NCBI RefSeq assembly: GCF_025345615.1
Contig: NZ_JAODWD010000003.1
Span: 372,001 to 436,000 of the forward strand
Direction of reading: 5' to 3'
DNA: 64,000 nt
DNA from: Mycobacterium deserti
GTDB taxonomy: Bacteria; Actinomycetota; Actinomycetes; Mycobacteriales; Mycobacteriaceae
Positions 42,422 through 52,103 of the stretch are shown here, in pieces. Position 1 is the first letter of the stretch; every line of letters begins with the position of its first letter. Both the position numbers and the translations under genes were made by a program. The notes beneath the pieces were generated by a model. It did not search any database. It was not told where the DNA came from and saw only the letters and a program-made list of their open reading frames with translations.

Positions 42422-42456
42422 GCTTCGTCGTCCCGGCCGGCTAGTGGCGCCGTGAC
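42422..42456. repeat. 35-bp direct repeat, right copy
   Basis: Identical to 42058-42092. It contains the stop codon of mtr (42441-42443 on the minus strand) and its last four codons. Confidence 0.85.
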
Positions 42457-43856
42457 GGCGGCCACGGCGGTTCACCGCAGAGCGCCAGCAGCGCGTTCTC
42501 GATGACCTCCGGCAGCGCGGGGTGGATCCAGTACTGTCCGCGCGCCATGTCCTGGGCGGGCAGGTCGAAACTCATCGCCTGAATCAACGGTTGGATCAGG
42601 GACGACGCCTGGTGGCCCATGATGTGAGCGCCGAGGATCAACCCGGAGTCGTCGTCGACGATGATCTTCGCGATCCCGGTGGTGTCCTCCATCGCCCAGC
42701 CGTAGGCGACGTCGCTGTAGTCCTGGATCTTGACTCTGAGCGCCAATCCCTTTGCACGGGCCTCGTTCTCGGTCAGTCCGACGCTGGCGATCTGCGGGTC
42801 GGTGAAGACCGCCGAGGGAATGTAGCGGTGATTGGACGGCATCAGCGCGTCGGTGTCGTCCCAGTCCTGCAGCAGGTTGTGTTTGACCACGCGTGCCTCG
42901 TGGTTGGCGACGTGCTTGAGTTGGAAATCCGACGACACGTCGCCGAGTGCGAAGACGCCGCGCGCGGTGGTGCGCTGGAATTCGTCGACGACGACCTGGC
43001 CGCCTGCGGTCACCTTGATGCCGGCCTGCTCCGCATCGAGCAGGTCACCGTTGGGCACTCGGCCGGTGGCCACCAGAAGCGTGTCGCCGCGCAGTTTCGT
43101 TCCGTCCGTGCAGGTGATCTCGACACCGTCGCCGAGTGGTCGCGCGTCGGACAGTTCGTGGTGGTTACGGATCTCCCACTTCTTGGCGGCGATGTCGGTG
43201 AAGCGCATGGCGATGTCGTCGTCGTGACCGCGTAGCAGTGTGCTGCCACGGATCAGCAGCGTCACATGGCTGCCGAGCGAGGCGAAGATGTGGGCGAACT
43301 CGCACGCCACGAATCCGCCGCCGATGATGATCAGGTGGTCGGGCACATCGCTGATGCGCATGATGGTGTCGCTGGTGTGGTACGGCACACCGCATTCCGA
43401 GACGGCGTCGGGGATCACCGCCCGCGAACCGGCGGCGACGACGACCTTGTCGGCGGTGAACTCGTCGCCGTCGTCGGTGCGCAGGCAGTACCGGCCGTCC
43501 GGCCTGGTCGGCCCGAACCGGGTGTGGCTGTCGAACACCTCGACGTTCGGCGAGGAGCGCCGGTAGTTCTCACCGCCCATGGCGAGCGGATCGATGCGAC
43601 CGAAGACCCGCGAGACGATATCGGGCCACCGGACGCCGTCGACGTGTGCGTCGATACCGAAACGCGCTGATTCACGGGCTGATTGGGCCACTTCGGCCGC
43701 GTAGACAAACATCTTCGTCGGTATGCATCCGACGTTGAGGCAGGTGCCGCCGAAGATGCCCTTCTCGGCCACTGCGATGCGCTTGTCCGAGTAGCGTTCG
43801 TCGAGAATGCTGTTGCCAGAACCCGTGCCGATGATGGCGATGTCGAAATGGGCCAT
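42441..43856 (-). CDS. mtr: Mycothione reductase
   Basis: A 471-residue flavoprotein disulfide reductase that reduces mycothiol disulfide with NADPH. FAD-binding IIGTGSGNSILDERYSD, the redox pair GGTCLNVGCIPTK (Cys39/Cys44), NADPH-binding IIGGGFVACEFAHIFASLGS, ALGDVSSDFQLKHVANHEAR and the C-terminal catalytic HPALPEVIENAL are all present. GTGSGNS in place of GxGxxG-AG and the length fit mycothione reductase rather than lipoamide dehydrogenase. ATG 43856 follows GGGGATGA; an extension to 43937 is rejected. It lies 4 bp after the lysophospholipase-like gene, as in M. tuberculosis (Rv2854-Rv2855). Confidence 0.93.
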   Translation of the reverse strand: MAHFDIAIIGTGSGNSILDERYSDKRIAVAEKGIFGGTCLNVGCIPTKMFVYAAEVAQSARESARFGIDAHVDGVRWPDIVSRVFGRIDPLAMGGENYRRSSPNVEVFDSHTRFGPTRPDGRYCLRTDDGDEFTADKVVVAAGSRAVIPDAVSECGVPYHTSDTIMRISDVPDHLIIIGGGFVACEFAHIFASLGSHVTLLIRGSTLLRGHDDDIAMRFTDIAAKKWEIRNHHELSDARPLGDGVEITCTDGTKLRGDTLLVATGRVPNGDLLDAEQAGIKVTAGGQVVVDEFQRTTARGVFALGDVSSDFQLKHVANHEARVVKHNLLQDWDDTDALMPSNHRYIPSAVFTDPQIASVGLTENEARAKGLALRVKIQDYSDVAYGWAMEDTTGIAKIIVDDDSGLILGAHIMGHQASSLIQPLIQAMSFDLPAQDMARGQYWIHPALPEVIENALLALCGEPPWPPSRRH

Positions 43857-43860
43857 GCGG

Positions 43861-44880
43861 TCATCCCCGTTCGGATTGGGTTGCAGAAGTCGATGTTTCG
43901 GCCAGATACCAGTCGAGCCAGCGGTCCAGCTCGGCATATGCGATCCGCCGTGGCTCGGTCACCGAGAGGAACACGTCGTGCTTGGCGTCGGGGATGGGGA
44001 CGATCGTGGTGCGGTTGCCGATGCAGCCCGCCCATCGTGCGATCTGCTTGACGTCCAATACCGCGTCGCCACGCTGTATCACGTCCGGGTCGGCGATCTC
44101 GCGCACGCTGCGATCCGATCGCAGGATCAGGTTCGGCACGCCCACGTCCAGGCCGCGGTGCAGTTTGGCGTGCCCGCGCCGGATCGCGTGAATCCAGCCG
44201 AGCGTCACCGGGAAGCCACCCACCGGCTTCCACCTCAGGTCGTAGTCGAAGTCTCCGTGGTAGTCGCGATGCAGCGTGGTCCCGTAGCCGCCTTCGGTGG
44301 GTGAACGCACCACCATGCGCTTGCGCAACCGCGATATCGCACCCATCACCGCAGCCGTCGGCGCCGTGCGCAGGATCGCCGGGCCCTGCAGATCGAACCA
44401 GGGGCTGTTGAGCACCAGACCGCCGACGTGTTTGCCGCGGGTCGCGCCGCGGGCGCGCATCCGGTCCAGCCACAGCGACACGACGAGGCCCCCGGCGGAG
44501 TGCCCGCATACCAGCACCTGCGCAGGTCCCACGGCGGCGATGACGTCGAGGGCCTTGTCCAGTTCCCCGTCGTAGCGGGCCAGGTCGGTGGTGAAATGCG
44601 GCGTCTGGCCCTCGCGCCAGGACCGTCCGCACTTGTGCAGGTCCAGCGCGTAGAAGGCGAACCCCCGGGCGGCGAAGTGGTCGGCCAACTCGGTGTTGAA
44701 GAAGTAGTCGGTGAACCCGTGAACCAGCAGGACCGCACGCGTGGCCGACGGGTCGGGCTCGCCGCGGCGCACCAGGGTGGCGAAGAGGTCACCTTCGCCG
44801 TCGGGGTCCCGGCCGAGCGGGAATGTCTGCTGCCAGTAACCAGGCAGCACATCGGCCTCCCAGGCAGTCACGACAGCCAC
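43861..44880 (-). CDS. Alpha/beta-hydrolase, lysophospholipase-like (Rv2854-like)
   Basis: A 339-residue serine hydrolase. It has LLVHGFTDYFFN (oxyanion region), the nucleophile elbow VCGHSAGGLVVSL, an Asp region near VPNLILRSDRSV and the catalytic His in PDAKHDVFLSV. It matches the monoglyceride lipase/lysophospholipase group (Hydrolase_4). The start is GTG 44880 (leaderless-like) or GTG 44871 with AAGGTGG upstream; the long in-frame extension to 45378 is antisense to mqo and rejected. It is co-transcribed with mtr. The substrate, probably a lipid ester, is inferred from the family only. Confidence 0.87.
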   Translation of the reverse strand: MAVVTAWEADVLPGYWQQTFPLGRDPDGEGDLFATLVRRGEPDPSATRAVLLVHGFTDYFFNTELADHFAARGFAFYALDLHKCGRSWREGQTPHFTTDLARYDGELDKALDVIAAVGPAQVLVCGHSAGGLVVSLWLDRMRARGATRGKHVGGLVLNSPWFDLQGPAILRTAPTAAVMGAISRLRKRMVVRSPTEGGYGTTLHRDYHGDFDYDLRWKPVGGFPVTLGWIHAIRRGHAKLHRGLDVGVPNLILRSDRSVREIADPDVIQRGDAVLDVKQIARWAGCIGNRTTIVPIPDAKHDVFLSVTEPRRIAYAELDRWLDWYLAETSTSATQSERG

Positions 44881-44952
44881 CTTAATCTCGCGGCGCTCGA
44901 TGTCTGGGGTGGATGCCGGACCGCGGCCGGATTGAATTCCCCGGTTGCGGGC

Positions 44953-44958
44953 TAACCT
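44953..44958 (+). promoter_or_regulatory. Putative -10 box for mqo
   Basis: TAACCT, 6 nt before GTG 44965; leaderless-type start. Confidence 0.55.
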
Positions 44959-44964
44959 TGGGAC

Positions 44965-46482
44965 GTGTCGGAACCCAGCGCATCCACCAGCACCACCAAG
45001 ACCGACGTCCTGCTGGTCGGCGCAGGCATCATGAGCGCGACGCTCGGCGCGCTGCTGCGGCTCATGGAGCCGGACTGGTCGATCACCCTGGTCGAGCGCC
45101 TCGACGGCGCAGCCGCCGAGAGCAGCGACCCGTGGAACAACGCAGGCACCGGGCACTCGGCGCTGTGCGAGCTGAACTACACCCCGCAGCAGTCCGACGG
45201 CTCGGTCGACATCACCAAAGCCGTCGGCGTCAACGAGCAGTGGCAGGTGTCCCGGCAGTTCTGGGCCTACGCGGTCGAGAACGGCGTGTTGGGTGACCCG
45301 CGCAGCTTCATCAATCCCATTCCGCACGTGAGCTTCGTACACGGTCGCGACAACGTCGACTATCTCAAGCGCCGCCACGAAGCGCTCGCCGGCAATCCGT
45401 TGTTCCGCTCGTCGGAGTTCATCGACGACGAGGCCGAGTTCGCCCGCCGCCTGCCCCTGATGGCCGAGAAGCGCGACTTCTCCGAGCCCGTCGCGATCAA
45501 TTGGACCGACGAGGGTACCGACGTCGACTTCGGCTCGCTGTCACGCCAGCTTCTCGGCTACGGCGCGCAGCGCGGGATGACGACGTTGTTCGGCCACGAG
45601 GTCCGCGACCTTCGTCAGCAGTCCGACGGTTCATGGACGGTGAAGATCACCAACCGGCGCACCGGCCAGAACCGCAAGCTGGACGCGAAGTTCGTGTTCG
45701 TGGGAGCCGGCGGCGGCGCGCTGAACCTGCTGCAGAAGGCCGGCATGAAGGAGGCCAAAGGCTTCGGCGGGTTCCCGGTCAGCGGCAAGTTCCTGCGCAG
45801 CGACAAACCGCATCTGACCGCCCAACATCAGGCCAAGGTGTACGGCTTGCCGCCTGTGGGTGCACCGCCGATGTCAGTGCCGCACCTGGACACCCGGATG
45901 ATCAACGGCAAGCCCTGGCTGCTGTTCGGGCCGTTCGCCGGCTGGTCGCCGAAATTCCTGAAGCAAGGCGACATCCTCGATCTGCCGGAGTCGATCACGC
46001 TGACCAACTTCGCGTCGATCGTCAACGTCGGTCTCACGCAATGGAGCCTGTTGCAGTACCTGGTCGGGCAGCTGATGCTGTCCGACGCCGAACGCATCGG
46101 TGCGCTGCGCGAATTCGCGCCCAGCGCAATCGATCCCGACTGGGAACTCAACGTCGCCGGGCAGAGGGTGCAGGTCATCTGCGGCTCGAAGGGCAAAGGC
46201 GTGCTGAACTTCGGCACCACGGTCCTGGCATCCGCCGACGGCCGGATCGCCGGGTTGCTCGGGGCATCGCCAGGGGCGTCGATCGCTGTGCCCGCCATGC
46301 TCGATGTCATGGAACGCTGTTTCGCCGAACACTTCTCGTCCTGGTTGCCACGCCTCAAGGAGATGGTGCCCTCTTTGGGCACCGAACTGGCGAAGGAACC
46401 GGAGTTGTTCGACGAAGTGTGGGCGTGGGGTTCCAAAGCGCTCAAACTCGACAAGTCCGCCGATCTCACCCCGGCGGGGTGA
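44965..46482 (+). CDS. mqo: Malate:quinone oxidoreductase
   Basis: A 505-residue membrane-associated FAD enzyme oxidising malate to oxaloacetate with quinone as acceptor. The FAD motif is [20 protein letters not shown]. Family stretches include [57 protein letters not shown] and [19 protein letters not shown]. The length equals the family norm. The start is GTG 44965 behind TAACCT. It is divergent from the lysophospholipase-mtr pair. Confidence 0.97.
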   Translation: MSEPSASTSTTKTDVLLVGAGIMSATLGALLRLMEPDWSITLVERLDGAAAESSDPWNNAGTGHSALCELNYTPQQSDGSVDITKAVGVNEQWQVSRQFWAYAVENGVLGDPRSFINPIPHVSFVHGRDNVDYLKRRHEALAGNPLFRSSEFIDDEAEFARRLPLMAEKRDFSEPVAINWTDEGTDVDFGSLSRQLLGYGAQRGMTTLFGHEVRDLRQQSDGSWTVKITNRRTGQNRKLDAKFVFVGAGGGALNLLQKAGMKEAKGFGGFPVSGKFLRSDKPHLTAQHQAKVYGLPPVGAPPMSVPHLDTRMINGKPWLLFGPFAGWSPKFLKQGDILDLPESITLTNFASIVNVGLTQWSLLQYLVGQLMLSDAERIGALREFAPSAIDPDWELNVAGQRVQVICGSKGKGVLNFGTTVLASADGRIAGLLGASPGASIAVPAMLDVMERCFAEHFSSWLPRLKEMVPSLGTELAKEPELFDEVWAWGSKALKLDKSADLTPAG

Positions 46483-46495
46483 AAGTGCCCGCCCT

Positions 46496-46942
46496 ATGAC
46501 GGTCGCGCTTCGCCGCAGCTGGGCCAAGGATCTGGACGCCGCGACGCTCTATGAACTGCTCAAGCTTCGAGTCGAGGTGTTCGTCGTCGAACAGGCCACC
46601 CCCTATCCCGAGCTGGACGGGCGTGACTTGCTGGCCGAGACCCGCCACTTCTGGCTCGAGGGCCCCGACGGGGAGGTCATCTGCACCCTCCGCTTGATGG
46701 AGGAACACCCCGGCGGGCACAAGGGCTTTCGCATCGGGCGCGTGTGCACCAAACGCACGGCCCGCGGAAACGGGCACGCCAACCGGCTACTGCAGGCGGC
46801 GCTGGCCGAGGTCGGCGACTATCCTTGCCGCATCAACTCACAGACTTACCTCGCCGACATGTACGCCCGTCATGGATTCGTCCGCGACGGTGAGGAATTC
46901 CTCGACGACGGCATCCCGCACGTGCCGATGGTCAAGCCGTGA
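46496..46942 (+). CDS. ElaA-type GNAT acetyltransferase (Rv2851c-like)
   Basis: A 148-residue single-domain GNAT. It has [38 protein letters not shown], the acetyl-CoA loop [20 protein letters not shown] and [20 protein letters not shown], all matching E. coli ElaA. The start ATG 46496 lies 13 bp after mqo; extension upstream is rejected. It overlaps the chelatase-like gene (GTGA), so expression is coupled. The substrate is unknown. Confidence 0.9.
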   Translation: MTVALRRSWAKDLDAATLYELLKLRVEVFVVEQATPYPELDGRDLLAETRHFWLEGPDGEVICTLRLMEEHPGGHKGFRIGRVCTKRTARGNGHANRLLQAALAEVGDYPCRINSQTYLADMYARHGFVRDGEEFLDDGIPHVPMVKP

Positions 46943-48774
46943 CCTATCCGTTCAGCGCACTCGTGGGCCACGACCGCCTGCGCCTGGCACTGCTGCTGTG
47001 CGCGGTGCGCCCGGAGATCGGCGGTGTGCTGATCCGCGGCGAGAAGGGCACCGCGAAATCCACCGCCGTGCGCGGTCTGGCCGAGGTCCTGCGCGCGGCC
47101 GACGGCGCGTCGCTGGTCGAACTGCCGATCGGGGCCACCGAAGACCGTGTGGTCGGATCGCTGGATCTGCAGAAGGTGCTGCGCGACGGTGAGCATGCGT
47201 TCTCGCCGGGCCTGCTGGCGCGCGCCAACGGCGGCGTGCTCTACGTCGACGAGGTCAACCTGCTGCACGACCATCTCGTCGACGTGTTGCTCGACGCCGC
47301 GGCGATGGGCCGTGTGCACGTCGAACGGGACGGGGTGTCGCACAGTTACGACGCGCGCTTCGTACTGATCGGCACCATGAATCCCGAAGAGGGAGAACTC
47401 CGCCCGCAACTGTTGGACCGATTCGGGTTGACGGTCGACGTGCACGCCTCGCGTGATGTCGAGGTCCGGTCGGAGGTCATCCGGCAGCGAATGGCCTTCG
47501 AGGTCGACCCAAGCGGGTTCGCCTCGCGATACCGGGAGGAAGACGGCGCTCTCGCGCGGCGGGTGGCCGCGGCACGGGCAGCGGTCGGTTCGGTGACGTT
47601 GCCGGACAACGAGATACGCCGCATCGCCGCGTTGTGCGCAGCCTTCGATGTCGACGGCATGCGAGCCGATCTCGTGGTTGCGCGCACCGCGGTCGCGCAT
47701 GCGGCGTGGCGTGGCGCGGACACGGTCGCCGAGGAGGACATCCGGGTGGCCGCCGAACTCGCGCTGCCGCACCGCCGTCGTCGCGACCCATTCGACGACC
47801 CGGGCCTCGACCCCGGCCAGCTCGACGAGGCCATGGCACACGCGGGCGAGTCGAGCGACTCACCCGGCTCCGACCCCGACCCGGACCCCGATCCGCAGCC
47901 GCCCGGCGGCGACGGGTCGTCAGCGTCGTCCGACGGCGCGTCATCACAACGGACTTCAGGCTCGGCGACGCGTCCCAGCGCTCCTCCGTCGGCGGTGTTT
48001 CGCACCCGTGCGCTGGTGGTTCCCGGCGTCGGCGAAGGCGCTCCGGGACGGCGGTCCCGAGCCCGCAACCGCACCGGCACGGTCGTGTCCTCGACCTCCG
48101 ACGTCGAAATAGGGCATGGCGTACACGTATTCGCGACGCTGTTGGCCGCCGCCGGACGGCAGACCACGGCAGGACGGCCGCGGCCCGAGCCCGCTGATGT
48201 GCGTCGCGCCGTCCGCGAAGGCCGCGAAGGCAATCTGGTGATCTTCGTCGTCGACGCGTCGGGCTCGATGGCCGCCCGCGACCGGATGTCGGCGGTCGGC
48301 GGCGCCACCATGTCGCTGCTGCGCGATGCGTATCAACGGCGCGACAAGGTCGCGGTCGTCACCTTCCGGCAGGATCAGGCGCGGCTGCTGCTGCCGCCGA
48401 CCTCCTCGGTCTACATCGCCGGGCGTCGGCTGGCGCGCTTCGACACCGGCGGCAAAACACCGCTGGCGCAAGGCTTGTTGGCGGCGCGCGACGTCGTGGT
48501 GCGGGAGAAGGCCCGCGACCGGGCGCGGCGCAGCCTGCTGGTGGTGCTCACCGACGGCCGTGCCACTGGCGGGCCCGATCCACTCGGACGCACCCGTGAG
48601 GCCGCCGCCCGCCTCGTCGCCGAAGGCGTTGCCGCCGTGGTGGTGGACTGCGAAACGTCGCATGTGCGATTGGGATTGGCCGAGCAGTTGGCGCACCAGT
48701 TGGGCGCCCCGGCGGTGCGGCTGGCGCACCTTCGTGCCGATAGTCTCACCGATGTAGTGCGTACCGCTGCCTGA
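46939..48774 (+). CDS. Magnesium-chelatase-like protein, AAA+ plus VWA domains (Rv2850c-like)
   Basis: A 611-residue protein. The AAA+ domain (1-290) has Walker [10 protein letters not shown] (34-42), [20 protein letters not shown], Walker [13 protein letters not shown] and [17 protein letters not shown] Pro/Ser/Asp-rich linker follows (about 295-350). The C-terminal von Willebrand A domain has the MIDAS motif DASGSM near residue 438 and TDGRATGG. It combines ChlI and ChlD features. Directly upstream of cobO-cobB, it is the likely ATPase partner of CobN cobaltochelatase, although cobN is not in the window. The start is GTG 46939. Confidence 0.9.
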   Translation: MTYPFSALVGHDRLRLALLLCAVRPEIGGVLIRGEKGTAKSTAVRGLAEVLRAADGASLVELPIGATEDRVVGSLDLQKVLRDGEHAFSPGLLARANGGVLYVDEVNLLHDHLVDVLLDAAAMGRVHVERDGVSHSYDARFVLIGTMNPEEGELRPQLLDRFGLTVDVHASRDVEVRSEVIRQRMAFEVDPSGFASRYREEDGALARRVAAARAAVGSVTLPDNEIRRIAALCAAFDVDGMRADLVVARTAVAHAAWRGADTVAEEDIRVAAELALPHRRRRDPFDDPGLDPGQLDEAMAHAGESSDSPGSDPDPDPDPQPPGGDGSSASSDGASSQRTSGSATRPSAPPSAVFRTRALVVPGVGEGAPGRRSRARNRTGTVVSSTSDVEIGHGVHVFATLLAAAGRQTTAGRPRPEPADVRRAVREGREGNLVIFVVDASGSMAARDRMSAVGGATMSLLRDAYQRRDKVAVVTFRQDQARLLLPPTSSVYIAGRRLARFDTGGKTPLAQGLLAARDVVVREKARDRARRSLLVVLTDGRATGGPDPLGRTREAAARLVAEGVAAVVVDCETSHVRLGLAEQLAHQLGAPAVRLAHLRADSLTDVVRTAA

Positions 48775-48791
48775 CGCGAGAGAGTCCTGCT

Positions 48792-49406
48792 ATGCCCCAA
48801 GGCCAGCCGTTGACCGTCCCCGACGACGGGTTGACCACCCGCGCCCGCCGGAATGCTCCCCTGCTCGCGGTGCACACCGGGCCCGGCAAGGGCAAGTCGA
48901 CCGCCGCGTTCGGGATGGCCCTGCGCGCATGGAACCAGGGTTTCGACATCGCGGTGTTCCAGTTCGTCAAGAGCGCGAAGTGGAAGGTGGGTGAGGAGTC
49001 CGCGTTCCGCGAACTCGGCCGGCTGCACGACGAGCACGGCGTCGGCGGACCGGTCGAGTGGCACAAGATGGGCTCGGGCTGGTCGTGGTCGCGCAAGACC
49101 GGCAGCGAGGTCGATCACGCCGCTGCCGCGGCCGACGGCTGGGCCGAGATCACGCGCCGTCTGGCCGACGAGCGCCACGACTTCTACGTGCTCGACGAGT
49201 TCACTTATCCGCTCAAATGGGGGTGGGTCGACGTCGACGAGGTCGTCGCCGTACTCGCCGCCCGTCCCGGCACCCAGCACGTCGTGATCACCGGGCGCGA
49301 CGCGCCGCAGCCGCTGATGGACGCCGCCGACCTCGTCACCGAGATGACCAAGGTCAAACACCCGATGGACGCCGGCCGCAAGGGCCAGAAAGGCATCGAG
49401 TGGTGA
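48792..49406 (+). CDS. cobO: Cob(I)yrinic acid a,c-diamide adenosyltransferase
   Basis: A 204-residue CobA/CobO-type ATP:corrinoid adenosyltransferase. It has the reversed-order P-loop GPGKGKST (30-37), AAFGMALRAWNQGF, VFQFVKSAKWKVGEE and YVLDEFTYPLKWGWVDVDE, all typical. It attaches the 5'-deoxyadenosyl group to cobalt. ATG 48792 has GAGAGAG upstream, 17 bp after the chelatase-like gene. A 58-bp palindromic repeat separates it from cobB. Confidence 0.95.
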   Translation: MPQGQPLTVPDDGLTTRARRNAPLLAVHTGPGKGKSTAAFGMALRAWNQGFDIAVFQFVKSAKWKVGEESAFRELGRLHDEHGVGGPVEWHKMGSGWSWSRKTGSEVDHAAAAADGWAEITRRLADERHDFYVLDEFTYPLKWGWVDVDEVVAVLAARPGTQHVVITGRDAPQPLMDAADLVTEMTKVKHPMDAGRKGQKGIEW

Positions 49407-49427
49407 AAGTGGCTCACGTTTCCCTGC

Positions 49428-49485
49428 CGAGCAGACGCATAACTGCCCGATATACCGTCGAATCGGGACACTTTGCGTCTGCTCG
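49428..49485. repeat. 58-bp palindromic repeat, copy 2
   Basis: The outer arms CGAGCAGACGCA and TGCGTCTGCTCG are the same as in the copy at 27927-27984, and the total length is identical. It sits between cobO and cobB, 10 bp before GTG 49495. RNA from either strand could fold into a long hairpin. Confidence 0.8.
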
Positions 49486-49494
49486 CGAGAAAAA

Positions 49495-50865
49495 GTGCGG
49501 ACGGTGAGCGTTCCCGCGATCGTCGTTGCCGCACCCGCGTCGGGGAGCGGAAAGACCACCATCGCAACGGGTTTGATGGGTGCGCTGCGGCGGGCGGGCA
49601 AGACCGTCGCGCCGTTCAAGGTCGGCCCCGATTTCATCGACCCCGGCTACCACGCGCTGGCGGCGGTGCGGCCGGGGCGCAATCTCGACCCGGTCCTCGT
49701 TGGCGAGCACCTGATCGGCCCGCTTTACCGGCACGGCAGCACCGGCACCGACATCGCGGTCGTCGAGGGGGTGATGGGCCTGTTCGACGGGCGCATCAGC
49801 GAGCAGGCTGCGGGCGCCGCACTGGGATCGACCGCTCATGTCGCCGCGCTGCTCGGCGCGCCGGTCGTCCTGGTCGTCGACGCGCGCGGGCAGAGCCACA
49901 GCGTCGCCGCACTGCTGCACGGGTTCTCGACATTCGACACCTCGATCCGCATCGTCGGTGTGATCCTCAACCGGGTCGGCTCGCCGCGGCACGAACAGGT
50001 GCTGCGGCAGGCCTGCGAACACGCGGGGGTCCGGGTGTTCGGCGCGATTCCGCGTGCCGACGAACTCGCTGTTCCATCACGCCATTTGGGTTTGGTCACT
50101 GCCGTCGAACACGGCAGGCAGGCCCGCGCGGCCGTCGAGGCGATGTCGGCGTTGGTGGGCCGCCACGTCGACCTGGAAGGCATCGCCGCCGCCGCAGCCA
50201 GCCGAGTCGCAGGCGAGCCGTGGAGTCCCGCCGGGCCCATCGCGGGAAAGGTCACCGTCGCGCTGGCTGCGGGCAAGGCCTTTACGTTCGGCTACGCCGA
50301 ACACCGTGAGGTGCTGTGCGCCGCGGGCGCCGAGGTCGTCGAGTTCGATCCGCTGACCGAGACGCTGCCGCCGGACACCGCCGCACTGGTGATTCCCGGC
50401 GGGTTCCCGGAACAGTTCACCGCTGAATTGTCAGCCAACGATGTTGTGCGCAAACAAATCAAGTCGCTGGCCTCCTCGGGGGCGCCGATACACGCCGAAT
50501 GTGCGGGCCTGACCTATCTGGTCGACGAGATCGACGGCCATCCGATGTGCGGGGTGCTGTCCGGGGCGGCGCGGTTCACCGACCGGCTGACGCTGGGATA
50601 CCGGGATGCGGTCGCGGTGGCCGACTCATCGCTGTACGCCACCGGCGATCGCACGGTCGGCCACGAGTTCCACCGCACCACAGTCACGTTCACCGACGCC
50701 TATCAGCCTGCGTGGGTGTACAGCGGTGGTGTCGTCGACCGCGTCAGGGACGGCGCAGTCGACAGGGGAGTGCACGCCGGCTATCTGCACACGCATCCGG
50801 CCGCGCAGCACCAGGCGATCACCCGCTTCGTCGCCGCCGCCACCACCACTAGGCTCGCCGGGTGA
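49495..50865 (+). CDS. cobB: Cobyrinic (hydrogenobyrinic) acid a,c-diamide synthase
   Basis: A 456-residue amidotransferase for the a and c carboxylates of the corrin ring. The N-terminal ATPase domain has APASGSGKTTIATGL and PFKVGPDFIDPGYH; the C-terminal glutaminase domain has the nucleophile in HAECAGLTYL (Cys336) and terminal histidines in HAGYLHTHPAAQH. GTG 49495 gives MRTVSVPAIVVAAPASGSG; GTG 49504 is a shorter option. It overlaps cysG by GTGA. Confidence 0.95.
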   Translation: MRTVSVPAIVVAAPASGSGKTTIATGLMGALRRAGKTVAPFKVGPDFIDPGYHALAAVRPGRNLDPVLVGEHLIGPLYRHGSTGTDIAVVEGVMGLFDGRISEQAAGAALGSTAHVAALLGAPVVLVVDARGQSHSVAALLHGFSTFDTSIRIVGVILNRVGSPRHEQVLRQACEHAGVRVFGAIPRADELAVPSRHLGLVTAVEHGRQARAAVEAMSALVGRHVDLEGIAAAAASRVAGEPWSPAGPIAGKVTVALAAGKAFTFGYAEHREVLCAAGAEVVEFDPLTETLPPDTAALVIPGGFPEQFTAELSANDVVRKQIKSLASSGAPIHAECAGLTYLVDEIDGHPMCGVLSGAARFTDRLTLGYRDAVAVADSSLYATGDRTVGHEFHRTTVTFTDAYQPAWVYSGGVVDRVRDGAVDRGVHAGYLHTHPAAQHQAITRFVAAATTTRLAG

Positions 50866-52070
50866 CTTCGGAGAACGCCTACCTCGTCGGCCTGCGCCTG
50901 CACGGCAAGAAGGTCGTGGTCGTGGGCGGTGGCACCGTGGCACAGCGCCGGTTGCCGCTCCTGGTCGCCAACGGCGCCGATGTGCACGTCATCACCCGCA
51001 GCACGACCCCGGCCGTCGAAGCGATGAGCGGAATCACCTTGATCCTGCGCGAGTTCCGCGACGGCGATCTCGAGGGCGCCTGGTACGCGATCGCGGCCAC
51101 CGACGATCCGTCCGTCAACGCGGCCGTCGTCGCCGAGGCGGAGTCGCGCCGCATCTTCTGCGTGCGGGCCGACGTGGCCGTCGAAGGCACCGCTGTCACT
51201 CCCGCGTCGTTCGAGTACGAAGGCCTTTCCGTCGGCGTGCTCGCGGGCGGCGACCACCGCCGGTCGGCCGCCATCCGCTCGGCCATCCACGAGGCGTTGC
51301 AGCAGGGCGTGATCGCCCGCGACACGCCCGGCACCCCCGGCGTGATCCACGGTGGCGTCGCCCTGGTGGGCGGTGGACCCGGCGACCCGGAGCTGATCAC
51401 TGTGCGTGGGCGCCGCCTGCTGGCCTACGCCGACGTCGTCGTGGCCGATCGGTTGGCGCCCCAGGAGTTGCTTGCCGAACTGCCGCCGCACGTGGAGGTC
51501 ATCGACGCCTCGAAGATCCCGTACGGCCGGGCGATGGCCCAGGACGCGATCAACGACGTGCTCATCGATCGGGCGAAGGCGGGCAAGTTCGTCGTGCGGC
51601 TCAAAGGCGGCGACCCGTTCGTGTTCGCACGCGGCTACGAAGAGGTGATCGCGTGCGCCGACGCTGGGATTCCTGTCACAGTCGTGCCTGGTGTGACCAG
51701 TGCCATAGCCGTTCCCGCGCTGGCGGGAGTTCCGGTCACTCACCGCCATGTCACGCATGAGTTCGTGGTGGTCAGCGGCCATGTTGCGCCGGGGCACCCC
51801 GAATCGTTAGTGAATTGGAACGCGTTGGCCGCGCTCTCGGGCACGATCGTGTTGCTCATGGCTGTCGAGCGCATCGAGTTGTTCGCCAAGGCGCTTTTGG
51901 AAGGCGGTCGACCTGCGGATACGCCGGTGATGGTCGTGCAGCACGGGACGACGGCCTCGCAGCGGACGTTGCGCGCCACACTCAGCGACGCGCCGGAAAG
52001 GATTCGGGAGGAAGGCATTCGGCCTCCCGCGATCATCGTGATCGGCCCGGTCGCGGCCTTCGCCGGTTAA
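50862..52070 (+). CDS. cysG: Siroheme synthase-like bifunctional protein (CysG-type)
   Basis: A 402-residue fusion. Residues 1-150 form a precorrin-2 dehydrogenase/ferrochelatase domain (VVVVGGGTVAQRRLPLLVAN, ADVAVEGTAVTPASFEYEG). Residues 160-402 form the uroporphyrinogen-III methyltransferase (VALVGGGPGDPELITVRGRR, DVVVADRLAP, RLKGGDPFVFARGYEE, VPGVTSAIAVPALAGVPVTH). It makes precorrin-2 and siroheme, feeding both siroheme and cobalamin routes. The start is GTG 50862 overlapping cobB. It is shorter than E. coli CysG (about 457), as usual in mycobacteria. Confidence 0.93.
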   Translation: MTSENAYLVGLRLHGKKVVVVGGGTVAQRRLPLLVANGADVHVITRSTTPAVEAMSGITLILREFRDGDLEGAWYAIAATDDPSVNAAVVAEAESRRIFCVRADVAVEGTAVTPASFEYEGLSVGVLAGGDHRRSAAIRSAIHEALQQGVIARDTPGTPGVIHGGVALVGGGPGDPELITVRGRRLLAYADVVVADRLAPQELLAELPPHVEVIDASKIPYGRAMAQDAINDVLIDRAKAGKFVVRLKGGDPFVFARGYEEVIACADAGIPVTVVPGVTSAIAVPALAGVPVTHRHVTHEFVVVSGHVAPGHPESLVNWNALAALSGTIVLLMAVERIELFAKALLEGGRPADTPVMVVQHGTTASQRTLRATLSDAPERIREEGIRPPAIIVIGPVAAFAG

Positions 52071-52089
52071 AGGATTCTTAAGATTACTG

Positions 52090-52095
52090 TAAGGT
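52090..52095 (+). promoter_or_regulatory. Putative -10 box for efpA
   Basis: TAAGGT in an AT-rich 33-bp gap, 8 nt before ATG 52104. Confidence 0.45.
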
Positions 52096-52103
52096 AACCC
52101 GAT

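Noticed and set aside
43982..45296. Small plus-strand frames opposite the lysophospholipase gene
   Set aside because: No start signals, no domains, and the minus strand carries GHSAGG and the other hydrolase motifs.
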